The translations under genes and the position numbers were made by a program. Of a stretch of 46,859 nt of DNA, positions 38,725-45,848 are shown in pieces; position 1 is the stretch's first letter, and each line of letters begins with the position of its first letter. This DNA comes from a virus. The stretch is taken from positions 1-46,859 of IMG/VR virus record IMGVR_UViG_3300006854_000011; one strand, given 5' to 3'. Below the pieces are notes generated by a model. That model made no database searches and was not told where the DNA came from. It saw only the letters and a list, made by a program, of their open reading frames with translations.

Positions 38725-39430
38725 AGATAGCCATAAGGTGAGCTATGAACAGCTCGCCGCAATCGTACCGCCTGAGTCTACTCGATACTGGCGTCCTGTG
38801 TCCCACGTGGAGCTAGTGGACACGTTAAAAAACGAATTGGTTGCACGCAATGCAGTCATCACGCGTGAAGAGTTTGCCGTGAATCCTTCCGGTACAAAAC
38901 TCTTCGGCACGCTTGACATAGACTTCGATGTTATCCCCGGAAGCGTGGGAGCAGCTCTTGGCTTTCGTCATTCCAATGACAAACACATGGCCTTGCACAC
39001 TGTGGCGGGTGGTCGCGTGTTTGTGTGTGACAACATGATGCTATCAGGCGACATCACAATCCTGAAGCAAAAGCACAATTGGAGATACAATCTCCGGAAC
39101 CTCATCCAGCAGGGCCTTGACGCATGGCAGCGTAAACGCGTGAACCTGGCGAATAGCATCGAACGAATGATGGACACTCCCATCACCGACACTACTGCGC
39201 AAGCCCTGCTAGGCAAAGCTCTGTACGATGGCATCACCACACTGCAAACTTTCAAGCTTGCCTATGAGCTTTATTTCACGCGTGCCGTAGCACAGCCCGA
39301 AGCCTATCCCGATTGTGCACCTCGTAGCGCGTGGGGCCTCCACAACGCGTATACGCGAGCGCTGAAAGAGTCTCAGCCTAACGTGGCTTTTCAGACAAAC
39401 ATTGACCTTGGGCAGCTCTTCAGACTGTAA
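38696..39430 (+). CDS. DUF932-like protein
   Basis: 244 aa, ATG with a GAAGGAGA site. GAALGFRHSNDKHMALHTVA and GRVFVCDNMMLSGDI are the diagnostic strand pairs of the phage/plasmid DUF932 family. These proteins are abundant near replication or anti-restriction loci of mobile elements, with function still unclear. Good coding signal and spacing. Confidence 0.8.
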   Translation: MSNSTLSAHRDSHKVSYEQLAAIVPPESTRYWRPVSHVELVDTLKNELVARNAVITREEFAVNPSGTKLFGTLDIDFDVIPGSVGAALGFRHSNDKHMALHTVAGGRVFVCDNMMLSGDITILKQKHNWRYNLRNLIQQGLDAWQRKRVNLANSIERMMDTPITDTTAQALLGKALYDGITTLQTFKLAYELYFTRAVAQPEAYPDCAPRSAWGLHNAYTRALKESQPNVAFQTNIDLGQLFRL

Positions 39431-39486
39431 AGCACCGTAAGTCTTGCTTAGGGGCTGGAGATTATCCAGCCCTTTGTGGAGGATTT

Positions 39487-39675
39487 ATGCGAATGAAAAG
39501 ACTTTGTGAGTGTACTGACAGCGGTTGCCCTGTACATGAAGGCAAAGAGGACTGTGGAAGGCGAGGAAATGGCACTGTCTACCGCGTAGACATGGAAGAC
39601 AACACTGGCACAGTAATGTGCGCAGCGTGTGCCGACGATGCAATGCAATCAGGAGTGTTTCGCTATGGCAAGTAG
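39487..39675 (+). CDS. Zinc-binding small protein (62 aa)
   Basis: ATG with a TGGAGG site seven bases upstream. Cysteines in LCECTDSGCPVHEGKEDCG and MCAACADDAM suggest zinc binding. Unknown function. Confidence 0.65.
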   Translation: MRMKRLCECTDSGCPVHEGKEDCGRRGNGTVYRVDMEDNTGTVMCAACADDAMQSGVFRYGK

Positions 39676-39823
39676 TGTGAACAGCGACAGGAAAGAATAC
39701 AAGCGTAAGCTTGCCTTGCGAGGCAAGATAAAATGCGGGCTCTGCCGTTATCATCGCGGAGAGAATGCCACATGGCATAAGCCACGAAGCAACAAACACA
39801 AGAACCACAGGAGAGCAAAATGA
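39665..39823 (+). CDS. Basic 52-aa zinc-finger-like peptide
   Basis: ATG overlaps the previous gene. Lys/Arg-rich with KCGLCRYHRGENATWHKPRS, a C2H2-like knuckle, and basic ends. Likely nucleic-acid binding by composition; unknown family. Confidence 0.65.
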   Translation: MASSVNSDRKEYKRKLALRGKIKCGLCRYHRGENATWHKPRSNKHKNHRRAK

Positions 39824-40011
39824 ACATACCACGCAAAGGCGAACAGATCACAGTGTTACCCTTTGGCCTTGGCATCATAGACAAGGTGCTGCCTGATGGC
39901 AAGCTACAAGTGACAGTAGACAGAATGCTTAAGCTACCGAATGGCACAATCACAAACCAAGTGGTAGTGGCACAGCACAGCATCTGGATAGCAGAGGCAA
40001 CACATGGCTAA
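39820..40011 (+). CDS. Small beta-barrel-like protein (63 aa)
   Basis: ATG coupled to the previous stop with an AGGAG site. Strands MNIPRKGEQITVLPFGLGII and GKLQVTVDRMLKLPNG suggest an SH3-like or KOW-like fold. Unknown function. Confidence 0.65.
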   Translation: MNIPRKGEQITVLPFGLGIIDKVLPDGKLQVTVDRMLKLPNGTITNQVVVAQHSIWIAEATHG

Positions 40012-40207
40012 GTGGACGGGCAGACATCGTGAAGTGAAAGAACACGACTATCTGTACACTCTCCGTCTTCGAGTAAAGGGAGAATGGCAAGCAGAGTATG
40101 TACAGATCGAAGCTTGCAACCTTGAGCAAGCACAATACAAAGCAGAACTACTACACAAAGTGAAAAGTGATGACTGCGGATATATCACAAAGCAGATCAT
40201 CAAATAA
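40004..40207 (+). CDS. Small early protein (67 aa)
   Basis: ATG overlaps the previous gene by 8 bases. Begins MAKWTGRHREVKEHDYLYTL; continues EYVQIEACNLEQAQYKAELL. Unknown function. Confidence 0.65.
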   Translation: MAKWTGRHREVKEHDYLYTLRLRVKGEWQAEYVQIEACNLEQAQYKAELLHKVKSDDCGYITKQIIK

Positions 40208-40215
40208 GGTGAACG

Positions 40216-40449
40216 ATGCTAACGATACCGGACGTAAATCTTGACGCAATGGAAGAGTCAGAGCTTCGAGAGTATGCAGCACAGATGCAAATCATTTTAA
40301 TTGAAGCTCGAAAGCTCATGAGCTACGCAGTCACGAAGAGTCATGCAATACAATCTCGGAAAACGGGAAACATAGTCAATGCACAGCTCTTTGAAGCAGC
40401 GTGTAATGCCCTCTACAGTCAATTGAGACCAGAGTCACGGACATGGTGA
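40216..40449 (+). CDS. Small early helical protein (77 aa)
   Basis: ATG after an AAGGTG site. Helices EESELREYAAQMQIILIEAR and AQLFEAACNALYSQL. Precedes a 171-base gap that contains RNA hairpins. Unknown function. Confidence 0.65.
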   Translation: MLTIPDVNLDAMEESELREYAAQMQIILIEARKLMSYAVTKSHAIQSRKTGNIVNAQLFEAACNALYSQLRPESRTW

Positions 40450-40523
40450 CTACATACCTCCCGCCTCCCTCATATCAGAAGATGACCGGCGGAATAAAGT
40501 ATGATGGCAGGCGTTAAGGATGG

Positions 40524-40599
40524 GCCGACCTTGGTCGGCAAGTAAATTGCTTCTTAAGTATGAAGAGAACCTAAAGGTTCTCATGTATGTACGAAGCAA
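40524..40599 (+). ncRNA. Structured intergenic element with nested hairpins
   Basis: First hairpin GCCGACC-TT-GGTCGGC (40524-40539). Then TTGCTTC (40547-40553) pairs with GAAGCAA (40593-40599) around an inner hairpin GAGAACC-TAAA-GGTTCTC (40565-40582). All stems are perfect over 7 bases. It lies in the 171-base gap before the 40621 gene. It could be a small phage RNA, a cis leader for the next gene, or a processing site; no terminal U-tract follows. Confidence 0.55.
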
Positions 40600-40620
40600 G
40601 TAAGACAGAGATAAAGATGT

Positions 40621-40914
40621 ATGTTAACTAAGAAGAGAAATGTATATACAGGGCAGGTTTTGATGCTCCAAGAGTGGAGCAAGCGCGCGGGCAAGAAGTG
40701 GCACGCGTGGAAGGTGGTTGGAGTGGGGCTTAATGGCTGGTATGCAATGGCTGATCTTTTCTGCGTGAAGCACAAAGTGCGCAGACGTTACGCCATAGGG
40801 ATGCTGAAGCAAGAGGATAGGCCAAAACAATGCAGGGAGTGCTATTATGAAGCTTGTAAGAATCACAAAGAAAAAGTATCAGAAGAAAGTGTTAGCTCTA
40901 AGCAGTGGCCGTGA
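40621..40914 (+). CDS. Hypothetical basic protein (97 aa)
   Basis: ATG with a weak ribosome-binding site directly after the structured element. Trp/Lys-rich (EWSKRAGKKWHAWKVVGVGL) with CRECYYEACKN as a possible zinc site. Overlaps the next gene by 68 bases; the boundary between them is less certain. Confidence 0.55.
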   Translation: MLTKKRNVYTGQVLMLQEWSKRAGKKWHAWKVVGVGLNGWYAMADLFCVKHKVRRRYAIGMLKQEDRPKQCRECYYEACKNHKEKVSEESVSSKQWP

Positions 40915-41191
40915 TGTTGGCTACAGCTGGAGCAGCTATGAGGGCAACGAGCAGGGCGACTACAGCGTCATGCTCTGCCTCGGGGAGCACGGGCCGGAGA
41001 TGTTCCGCCTGGACATGACGCACGAAGAGCTAGGGCATCTTGTGCGCTATTGGAATGAGACAGAAAGCGGGAGCAGGGAGAAGTGGTGCACAGGGCATGC
41101 TGTGCTCGGGTCGGAAGTGAAGACTCTGCGGCAGGCTGATAATGAGTGGAGACAAAAAGTAGAGCTGATAGCAGCGGACCATAAAGCTTGA
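40847..41191 (+). CDS. Hypothetical protein (114 aa)
   Basis: ATG inside the previous gene. Begins MKLVRITKKKYQKKVLALSS; an internal segment GEHGPEMFRLDMTHEELGHL is a folded-looking core. Ends at 41191 where the regulator promoter begins. Unknown function. Confidence 0.65.
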   Translation: MKLVRITKKKYQKKVLALSSGRDVGYSWSSYEGNEQGDYSVMLCLGEHGPEMFRLDMTHEELGHLVRYWNETESGSREKWCTGHAVLGSEVKTLRQADNEWRQKVELIAADHKA

Positions 41192-41216
41192 CAAAGAGTC
41201 ACGGTGACATTATCCT
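41188..41216 (+). promoter_or_regulatory. Sigma-70 promoter with operator in its spacer, upstream of the XRE gene
   Basis: -35 TTGACA (41188-41193), exactly 17-base spacer, -10 TATCCT (41211-41216). The spacer contains AGTCA-CGG-TGACA (41197-41209), one base from the perfect palindromes at 36947 and 37030. The site would occlude RNA polymerase if bound, so autoregulation by the XRE protein is likely. Confidence 0.65.
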
Positions 41217-41288
41217 TGGGAGGCAGCTATGGACGGTCAGCAAATTTATAGGCGTATCTTAACACCTTTAGCGCGGAGAGTGCCGACG

Positions 41289-41483
41289 ATGAAAGCAAAA
41301 GACATGCAGAAATGGCGCGAGGAGCACGGCCATAGTCAGGCGTCGTTAGCTGCCGCCCTGGAGATTAGCTCACGTCAGATCATGCGCTATGAGATGGGGG
41401 AGCAAGTGATACCGAAAGCTATCGAGCTGGCAATGCGTTCCGTGCCGGATAGAAAGGGAGGCGGAAGATGGCCGGGAAAATGA
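41289..41483 (+). CDS. XRE/Cro-type helix-turn-helix regulator
   Basis: 64 aa from ATG 41289 with a GGAGAG site; an in-frame ATG at 41229 lies only about six bases after the expected transcription start and is less likely. The fold MQKWREEHGHSQASLAAALE, then SSRQIMRYEMGEQVIP is a classic XRE HTH. A palindrome fits in its own promoter. Likely a Cro- or repressor-like switch protein; which of these is unknown. Confidence 0.8.
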   Translation: MKAKDMQKWREEHGHSQASLAAALEISSRQIMRYEMGEQVIPKAIELAMRSVPDRKGGGRWPGK

Positions 41484-41584
41484 AGACAAGACGACTCGCA
41501 GCGAAAGATTTGAAGTGGATTGAGCTAGTGCTTGGTAGGCCATCAAAAAAGAAGTCACGCAAACGGCGAGAGCGTGTGAAATGA
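41468..41584 (+). CDS. Basic 38-aa peptide
   Basis: ATG 41468 with a strong GGGAGG site; overlaps the regulator end. Ends RPSKKKSRKRRERVK, strongly basic. Overlaps the next ATG. Possibly nucleic-acid or membrane interacting; unknown. Confidence 0.5.
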   Translation: MAGKMKTRRLAAKDLKWIELVLGRPSKKKSRKRRERVK

Positions 41585-41736
41585 TGCATTTATTTTTAGA
41601 AGTGGTTGGGGTGGTGGGTCTCGTTGTTTTGTTTCTTATGGCCGTGGGTATTGTGTCTCTACTACGCGGTGGCAAGAGTGACAGCGACAGTGACACGGCA
41701 GGCGCAAGTGACACAGAAAGGAAAGACAAAGGTTAG
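41581..41736 (+). CDS. 51-aa single-pass membrane protein
   Basis: Start coupled to the previous stop (ATGATG). One hydrophobic helix (VVGVVGLVVLFLMAVGIVSL) followed by a Ser/Asp-rich tail (GKSDSDSDTAGASDTERKDK). Looks like an inner-membrane protein. About 134 bases of unassigned sequence follow before 41871. Confidence 0.6.
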   Translation: MMHLFLEVVGVVGLVVLFLMAVGIVSLLRGGKSDSDSDTAGASDTERKDKG

Positions 41737-41870
41737 TCACCGAAGGTCAGAGGCAGCAGCCCTGCCTTGGCACAAGTGCTGCAATAGTGCATCGTCAAGT
41801 CGCTACCTGAATCCCTACACGAGAATCATCTTCTGCGTGAACCAGTGGCGGCCCATTTACGGAGGAACAC

Positions 41871-42380
41871 ATGGGTCACTTGCATTCTGGATTAACGTAC
41901 GATAAAAGCCCCTTTCAGCGTAAGGTGCTGTATTTCCAGGGAATGAAAGTTGACATAAGTCAACTCAGTATATTTTATCAGACGTTCCTGGCAGGCATGG
42001 CCCTTGCGCTGGAAGGCAGGTGCAATATGCCCAAGCGCAAAGAGCTGGAGGTGCTTCCTGTCAGTAACGCCCCCGAGTTATCCTCCGAAGATATTTTCAG
42101 CAGCGAGAATTGGGAGATTGCCAATCTTCGCCGTCGCCTAGCAGCTGCCCACGCGGACAAGAAAACGCTCAATGACAAGCTCACGCTGTCTCTCGACTTG
42201 CTAGTATCCGAGTTGCGTATGTGGCGCTTAGGTCTGCGCGAGGGCCAATGGGAAACGATGGGACAGATACAAGCGCGGGTGGCGAAGCTTGAGGGTATGG
42301 TGAAAATGTTGCTGGAGAGTGCTCCTGGTCGGCACACGATGGTGGAAGAGCATGCGCGTCTCTTTGGAGGTGGTCGATGA
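41871..42380 (+). CDS. Hypothetical coiled-coil protein (169 aa)
   Basis: ATG has a GGAGGAAC site. Helical C-terminal half (IANLRRRLAAAHADKKTLND, IQARVAKLEGMVKMLLESAP). An in-frame ATG at 42030 (MPKRKELEV) follows the palindrome at 41948-41965, so a shorter product is possible. Its end overlaps the recombinase start (ATGA), so it may be regulated with it. Confidence 0.6.
   Translation: MGHLHSGLTYDKSPFQRKVLYFQGMKVDISQLSIFYQTFLAGMALALEGRCNMPKRKELEVLPVSNAPELSSEDIFSSENWEIANLRRRLAAAHADKKTLNDKLTLSLDLLVSELRMWRLGLREGQWETMGQIQARVAKLEGMVKMLLESAPGRHTMVEEHARLFGGGR
41948..41965. promoter_or_regulatory. Palindrome AGTTGAC-ATAA-GTCAACT with promoter-like overlap
   Basis: Perfect 7-base arms. The left arm includes TTGACA (41950-41955); TATTTT (spacer 15) or TTTTAT (spacer 17) lies downstream as a weak -10. 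It falls inside the frame starting 41871. It could serve a promoter for the 42030 start and the serine recombinase, with a second type of operator. Confidence 0.35.
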
Positions 42381-43069
42381 TTGCAATCGCCTATCTCCGA
42401 CGCTCGGCAAAGTCAGACGATCGCACTGTGTCTCTGCAGGAGCAACAGCGGCAAGTGGAAAACTATTGTGAGCGCGAAAGCCTCATGCTTGTCTACTCTC
42501 TCGTGCACGATGGCATCAGCGGAGGAAAACGACAGCGCTTCGCGGAAATCTTTCACGCGGTGAAATGCACTGGAGCGAAGGCCTTAGTCATCTACAACCA
42601 AGATCGCTTTGCCCGTGACGCAGAGGGCTTTATGGGAGCCATGCGGACCCTAATCAGTGCAGGAGTGGCCGTGCATGAAACGGCGTCCGGCGTCATCGAC
42701 TTCTCGGACCCTACGAAGAAGTTTGGCCATGGCATGCGTGCCGTGATGGATGAATACCTACGTGAGGTGGTGGGCAAGAAAACAAAAGATGCTCTCGAAT
42801 ACAAGAGACTGAATCTTCAGCAGTACAGTCACATTCCGCCATTTGGCTTCGAGTATGTGAACGGCGAAATGAGAGAACACGCAGCAGAGCAAGCTGCCTT
42901 AAGCAACATCATCATCAAGTGTGCGGCTAGGGGTCTTGGAGCACGACGCACATGCAATGAGCTGTACGCATCCGGCTATCGTGGACGCATGGGAATCGCA
43001 ACGATTCACCGACTACTTCACAGCATCAAAGAGAAGCTCCCCGCTTCCTACTTCGCTCCGAACGAGTGA
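42377..43069 (+). CDS. Serine recombinase (resolvase/integrase family)
   Basis: 230 aa. Catalytic domain: IAYLRRSAKSDDRTVSLQEQ with the active-site serine in RRS, then GISGGKRQRF and VIYNQDRFARDAEGF. The second domain, PPFGFEYVNGEMREHAAEQA through RMGIATIHRLL, is the short recombinase domain. It lacks the zinc ribbon and coiled coil of large serine integrases. It likely catalyses site-specific DNA exchange, either integration or resolution of genome multimers. Confidence 0.88.
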   Translation: MIAIAYLRRSAKSDDRTVSLQEQQRQVENYCERESLMLVYSLVHDGISGGKRQRFAEIFHAVKCTGAKALVIYNQDRFARDAEGFMGAMRTLISAGVAVHETASGVIDFSDPTKKFGHGMRAVMDEYLREVVGKKTKDALEYKRLNLQQYSHIPPFGFEYVNGEMREHAAEQAALSNIIIKCAARGLGARRTCNELYASGYRGRMGIATIHRLLHSIKEKLPASYFAPNE

Positions 43070-43114
43070 CCAAATAGCTTAGGATCGCCCGCGACTGCCA
43101 AGCGGCCCTTGTGA

Positions 43115-43163
43115 GGGGTATGAAGGGATACCCCAAGGGGAAGTGTGTCACCACTCCCCCTTG
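43115..43163. repeat. Tandem hairpins downstream of the recombinase
   Basis: GGGGTAT-GAAGGG-ATACCCC (43115-43134) is followed by a stem whose arms are CAAGGGG-a-AGTG and CACT-c-CCCCTTG around TGTCAC (43134-43163). Together they form a double inverted repeat in the 165-base gap after the recombinase. This is a plausible attP or resolution site, or an mRNA element. No U-tract follows, so termination is doubtful. Confidence 0.4.
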
Positions 43164-43234
43164 AGCAAAGATCGTGCCACCAGTTTTCCGCCTGCGGCGC
43201 GACCCGTAACCACGCGGAACTAAAGGAGAATCGC

Positions 43235-43912
43235 ATGGCTACCGTACATTATTTGTCCCTTAATTCGTCGGTTGGGACCATTACAGTAGGAGGAAGTAAA
43301 CGCAAGATGAACGCCGACGAATACAACAATCTTCGCCCCCGCTTACGCAACCGCGTCACTAGCAAGCGCGAGGATCTCGTTCTATTCGACCCGCAGTCAG
43401 AAGCAAATGAATACCTCCTTGCTTCCGATTTCAACATCGAGCTGAAGACTGATCTCACTCGGGCTCTCAGCAGCTTCTCTCCCATTCAACAGCGTACCAT
43501 CATCCGCGTGCTGCTACAAGGGCAGTCGGTGCGTGAAGCCACCAAGAAGATGAGGCAGTCAACTAGGACGTGGGCACGCTGGCTCCACGCTGAGGCTCTT
43601 CCGCGTCTTCGCAGCTTCCTTGACAACTACAAAGAAGAGCTGACTTGCAAGGGCAACTACAACCCCAAGTACATTGATGCCGTGGGGAGTATGTGCGCTG
43701 AAAAGCACACGGTGAAGTGCAAATTCTGTCCACACTTTGTCACCACCAGAGATCCCGAACAGTCTTTCAACACGCTTAAGAAACACATCAAGAAAGAGCA
43801 TCCTGCTGAGTTCAAGCCCGTGGCACAATATGTTCACGAGAAAGACTACGAGATTCATATGCTTGAATCGCGCATCGTTGAAGTGCCCGTGGCCGAGGAA
43901 GAGGAGCTATGA
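43235..43912 (+). CDS. Sigma-region-4-like HTH protein with C2H2 zinc finger
   Basis: 226 aa from ATG 43235 with a strong AAAGGAG site. Residues about 70-135 match a sigma region 4 helix set (LSSFSPIQQRTIIRVLLQGQ, SVREATKKMRQSTRTWARWL). Residues about 165-200 carry a C2H2 finger (VKCKFCPHF...LKKHIKKEHP). The pair suggests a DNA-binding transcription factor, perhaps acting on the late genes. No region 2 is seen, so it is not a complete sigma factor. Confidence 0.75.
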   Translation: MATVHYLSLNSSVGTITVGGSKRKMNADEYNNLRPRLRNRVTSKREDLVLFDPQSEANEYLLASDFNIELKTDLTRALSSFSPIQQRTIIRVLLQGQSVREATKKMRQSTRTWARWLHAEALPRLRSFLDNYKEELTCKGNYNPKYIDAVGSMCAEKHTVKCKFCPHFVTTRDPEQSFNTLKKHIKKEHPAEFKPVAQYVHEKDYEIHMLESRIVEVPVAEEEEL

Positions 43913-44106
43913 CCTTGTTCGATCTTGTGCAGGGCATGGTGGATCAGCGTCTCCCACAGTTTGAAGGAGCTGGCATCAAGCGAGAGGGAGCGCAGGTGTC
44001 CTTTGGACGAGGGAGAGGCAAGTTCTTTCTCTGCCAAGCCCTGTACGTGGAGAAGAGAAAAAACAAAGTGGTAATCAAAAACACACCAACCGCAGGAGGA
44101 TTATGA
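43909..44106 (+). CDS. Small hypothetical protein (65 aa)
   Basis: ATG overlaps the preceding stop (ATGA). Begins MTLFDLVQGMVDQRLPQFEG and has a basic beta segment (GRGRGKFFLCQALYVEKRKN). Ends in overlap with the next gene. Unknown function. Confidence 0.65.
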   Translation: MTLFDLVQGMVDQRLPQFEGAGIKREGAQVSFGRGRGKFFLCQALYVEKRKNKVVIKNTPTAGGL

Positions 44107-44546
44107 TCATGGGTACAAAATTTGAAAACGCGTTCAGTCACAACAGCAGCGCCAACGTGATTATGAAAGCTCTGGCCGTGGTGGAGGAGTTTCCGTACCG
44201 CACGACAGCGGAGATGGCTTCGAAGATCAACGCCAACCAGCTCACCGGCGAACAGCTGCATAAAGCTCTCTCGCGTTTAGTGAAGGCAAACAAGATTCAT
44301 AAAGTGAAAGCTCGTCGCTGCACTATCACTGGCAAGCTAGCCACAACCTGGGCTCCTATTTACACGGTGTTGCTTCTCCTTTGTTTCGCCTTCCCTGCCT
44401 TTGCCAATGAGGGGCATAGCGATCACTTCGACTGTGGGCATGTTGGCCGCGACTGCCGCACATCTGTGTCCGTACCGGAGCCGTCTGGAGCAGCTCTCCT
44501 TGGCCTTGGCCTGGTTGCAGTTGGGCGTTTTCTTCGCAGGCGATAA
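44103..44546 (+). CDS. Winged-HTH protein with internal signal segment and PEP-CTERM tail
   Basis: 147 aa; start ATG 44103 or 44109, the latter better spaced from AGGAGG. Residues about 15-80 form a winged-HTH-like region (TTAEMASKINANQLTGEQLH, ALSRLVKANKIHKVKARR). Residues 86-102 are a hydrophobic signal-like segment ending FAFPAFANEG. Residues 124-147 are a PEP-CTERM sorting signal: VPEPSGAALLGLGLVAVGRF followed by LRRR. Such tails are recognised by exosortase, cleaved and retained in the membrane. The combination in a phage is unusual. The alternative is a false match to hydrophobic sequence, but the VPEP, hydrophobic stretch and RRR order are all correct. Confidence 0.8.
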   Translation: MIMGTKFENAFSHNSSANVIMKALAVVEEFPYRTTAEMASKINANQLTGEQLHKALSRLVKANKIHKVKARRCTITGKLATTWAPIYTVLLLLCFAFPAFANEGHSDHFDCGHVGRDCRTSVSVPEPSGAALLGLGLVAVGRFLRRR

Positions 44547-44707
44547 TGGCTAAAGACTCGCCTCGGCAGATACCGATGGGAACCTGCGGCTGCAAGATCA
44601 CTCGCATCAAGCGCGGACGCAAGTTCCATTGGTACTGCCAAGACACACACGGATACGAAACCAAGCTGGAGAGGATTGCTCTAGCTGTAAGGGGAAAAGC
44701 GAAATGA
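44546..44707 (+). CDS. Basic 53-aa protein with cysteines
   Basis: ATG overlaps the previous TAA (TAATG). IPMGTCGCKITRIKRGRKFH continues to a third cysteine (WYCQDTHG); mixed basic. Overlaps the next ATG. Possibly a small zinc-binding protein; unknown. Confidence 0.6.
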   Translation: MAKDSPRQIPMGTCGCKITRIKRGRKFHWYCQDTHGYETKLERIALAVRGKAK

Positions 44708-44919
44708 GGGACTATACAGAGCTACAAAAAAGAGTGTACCACACCTTCCTGAAAAACGGATGGATTACAGCAGACGAAGCGGCAACCTATCTCGGCCTAA
44801 GCGTGCTCGCCGTTCGTCCTCGTGTCACCGAGTTGAAGAACCAAGGCAAGCTGGTGCTCACGGGGTTGCGCCGACGCAATGCCAGCGGCATCTATGCCCG
44901 CGTGTTGAGGGCTGCATAA
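44704..44919 (+). CDS. Small winged-HTH protein (71 aa)
   Basis: ATG coupled to the previous stop. LQKRVYHTFLKNGWITADEA and TYLGLSVLAVRPRVTELKNQ form a DNA-binding wHTH with a wing (GKLVLTGLRRRNASGIYARV). Immediately before the primase gene, so it could be a replication or transcription factor. Confidence 0.75.
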   Translation: MRDYTELQKRVYHTFLKNGWITADEAATYLGLSVLAVRPRVTELKNQGKLVLTGLRRRNASGIYARVLRAA

Positions 44920-44920
44920 A

Positions 44921-45553
44921 GTGATTTATCGCCACGAGGAACAAGAGAAGCACTTGAAGCTGAAGTGGGACGGCTACCGTCCCTCTCTGCCCACCTGCAG
45001 GCCAGAGCTGTGGGAAGACTTCGCTGAGTATCTTGTGGCGAGGAATTTGAATCCCGAGCTGGCAAGATACAACGGATGGTATCCGACGAAGTACAAGGGC
45101 TGCGATCGTATTCTCATTCCCTGCTCCAATCGCGAGGGCGTGCCCTACTTCCAAGCGCGAGCCATGACCGATGACGTGCAGCTTCGCTATGCCTCCCCTG
45201 CTGCTCCTCGTGACGATAGCATTGTCATCGTGTGGCCGGAGAGCAAGCTGAAAGTCAAAGGCTGTGTGGTGATTGAGGGGCCGATGGACGCTCTGGCTGC
45301 GGCAGAGTTTGATTATGTGGGCATTGCCTTGATGGGCAATCAGCCCACGGACGCAGTGATCGAGCATCTTTCGGGCTTCGTGCGCAGCTTTCAGCCAGTG
45401 TGGATTGTGCCGGATGCTGACTCCCTGCACATGGGGCCTAATGTGCTGTGTGCTCTCGTGCAGCATTCCCTGAGTGGCATGATCCTAACCCCGCCCAAGA
45501 AAGACTTGGCGGCTATGAGTCGCAAGGAAAGAAGGAGTTTTTTATATGCGTGA
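44921..45553 (+). CDS. TOPRIM-domain primase-like protein
   Basis: 210 aa, GTG start. TOPRIM motifs: CVVIEGPMDALAAAEFDYVG (glutamate and the following aspartate) and VWIVPDADS (DxD). The N-terminal region (GCDRILIPCSNREGVPYFQA, RAMTDDVQLRYASP) resembles the RNA-polymerase core of DnaG/phage primases. Smaller than DnaG and lacking an obvious zinc-finger domain, it likely makes primers for the DnaB-like helicase complex at 5055. Confidence 0.85.
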   Translation: MIYRHEEQEKHLKLKWDGYRPSLPTCRPELWEDFAEYLVARNLNPELARYNGWYPTKYKGCDRILIPCSNREGVPYFQARAMTDDVQLRYASPAAPRDDSIVIVWPESKLKVKGCVVIEGPMDALAAAEFDYVGIALMGNQPTDAVIEHLSGFVRSFQPVWIVPDADSLHMGPNVLCALVQHSLSGMILTPPKKDLAAMSRKERRSFLYA

Positions 45554-45809
45554 AACATTCCATGTGCGCAAGTCGTACTTTAAGAACAAGTGTCGAGGAA
45601 TGGGCAGCAGCTGCCCGGTGGCACGGGCAATCCTCGCCAACGGCTACACGAACGTCTTTGTGGCGGACGGTGCCGCCTTTGAGACTTTCGACGGTAGGAA
45701 GTTCTGGTTCGATCTTCCGAAAAGGGTGAGGGCTTTCATTGGTCGCTTCGACAACAAGAGCATTCCCTTGAACACGTTCAAACCATTCTCCTTCACGCTC
45801 AATGTGTGA
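45546..45809 (+). CDS. Conserved-looking hypothetical protein (87 aa)
   Basis: ATG overlaps the primase end. Begins MRETFHVRKSYFKNKCRGMG, then SSCPVARAILANGYTNVFVA and ends with a beta segment (FKPFSFTL). Pattern RCRG.SSCP.A seems recurrent in phage proteins. Function unknown; a replication-operon member. Confidence 0.7.
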   Translation: MRETFHVRKSYFKNKCRGMGSSCPVARAILANGYTNVFVADGAAFETFDGRKFWFDLPKRVRAFIGRFDNKSIPLNTFKPFSFTLNV

Positions 45810-45848
45810 TGACTTCTTCCCCAACGCACCGGAAACAAAGAGGCGTGA

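Noticed and set aside
41737-41870. Possible gene in the gap containing WHKCC and NQWRPIYGG-like reading
   Set aside because: No start codon fits the AAAGGAAAG site upstream; the in-frame start lies inside the previous gene, so coding is not supported.
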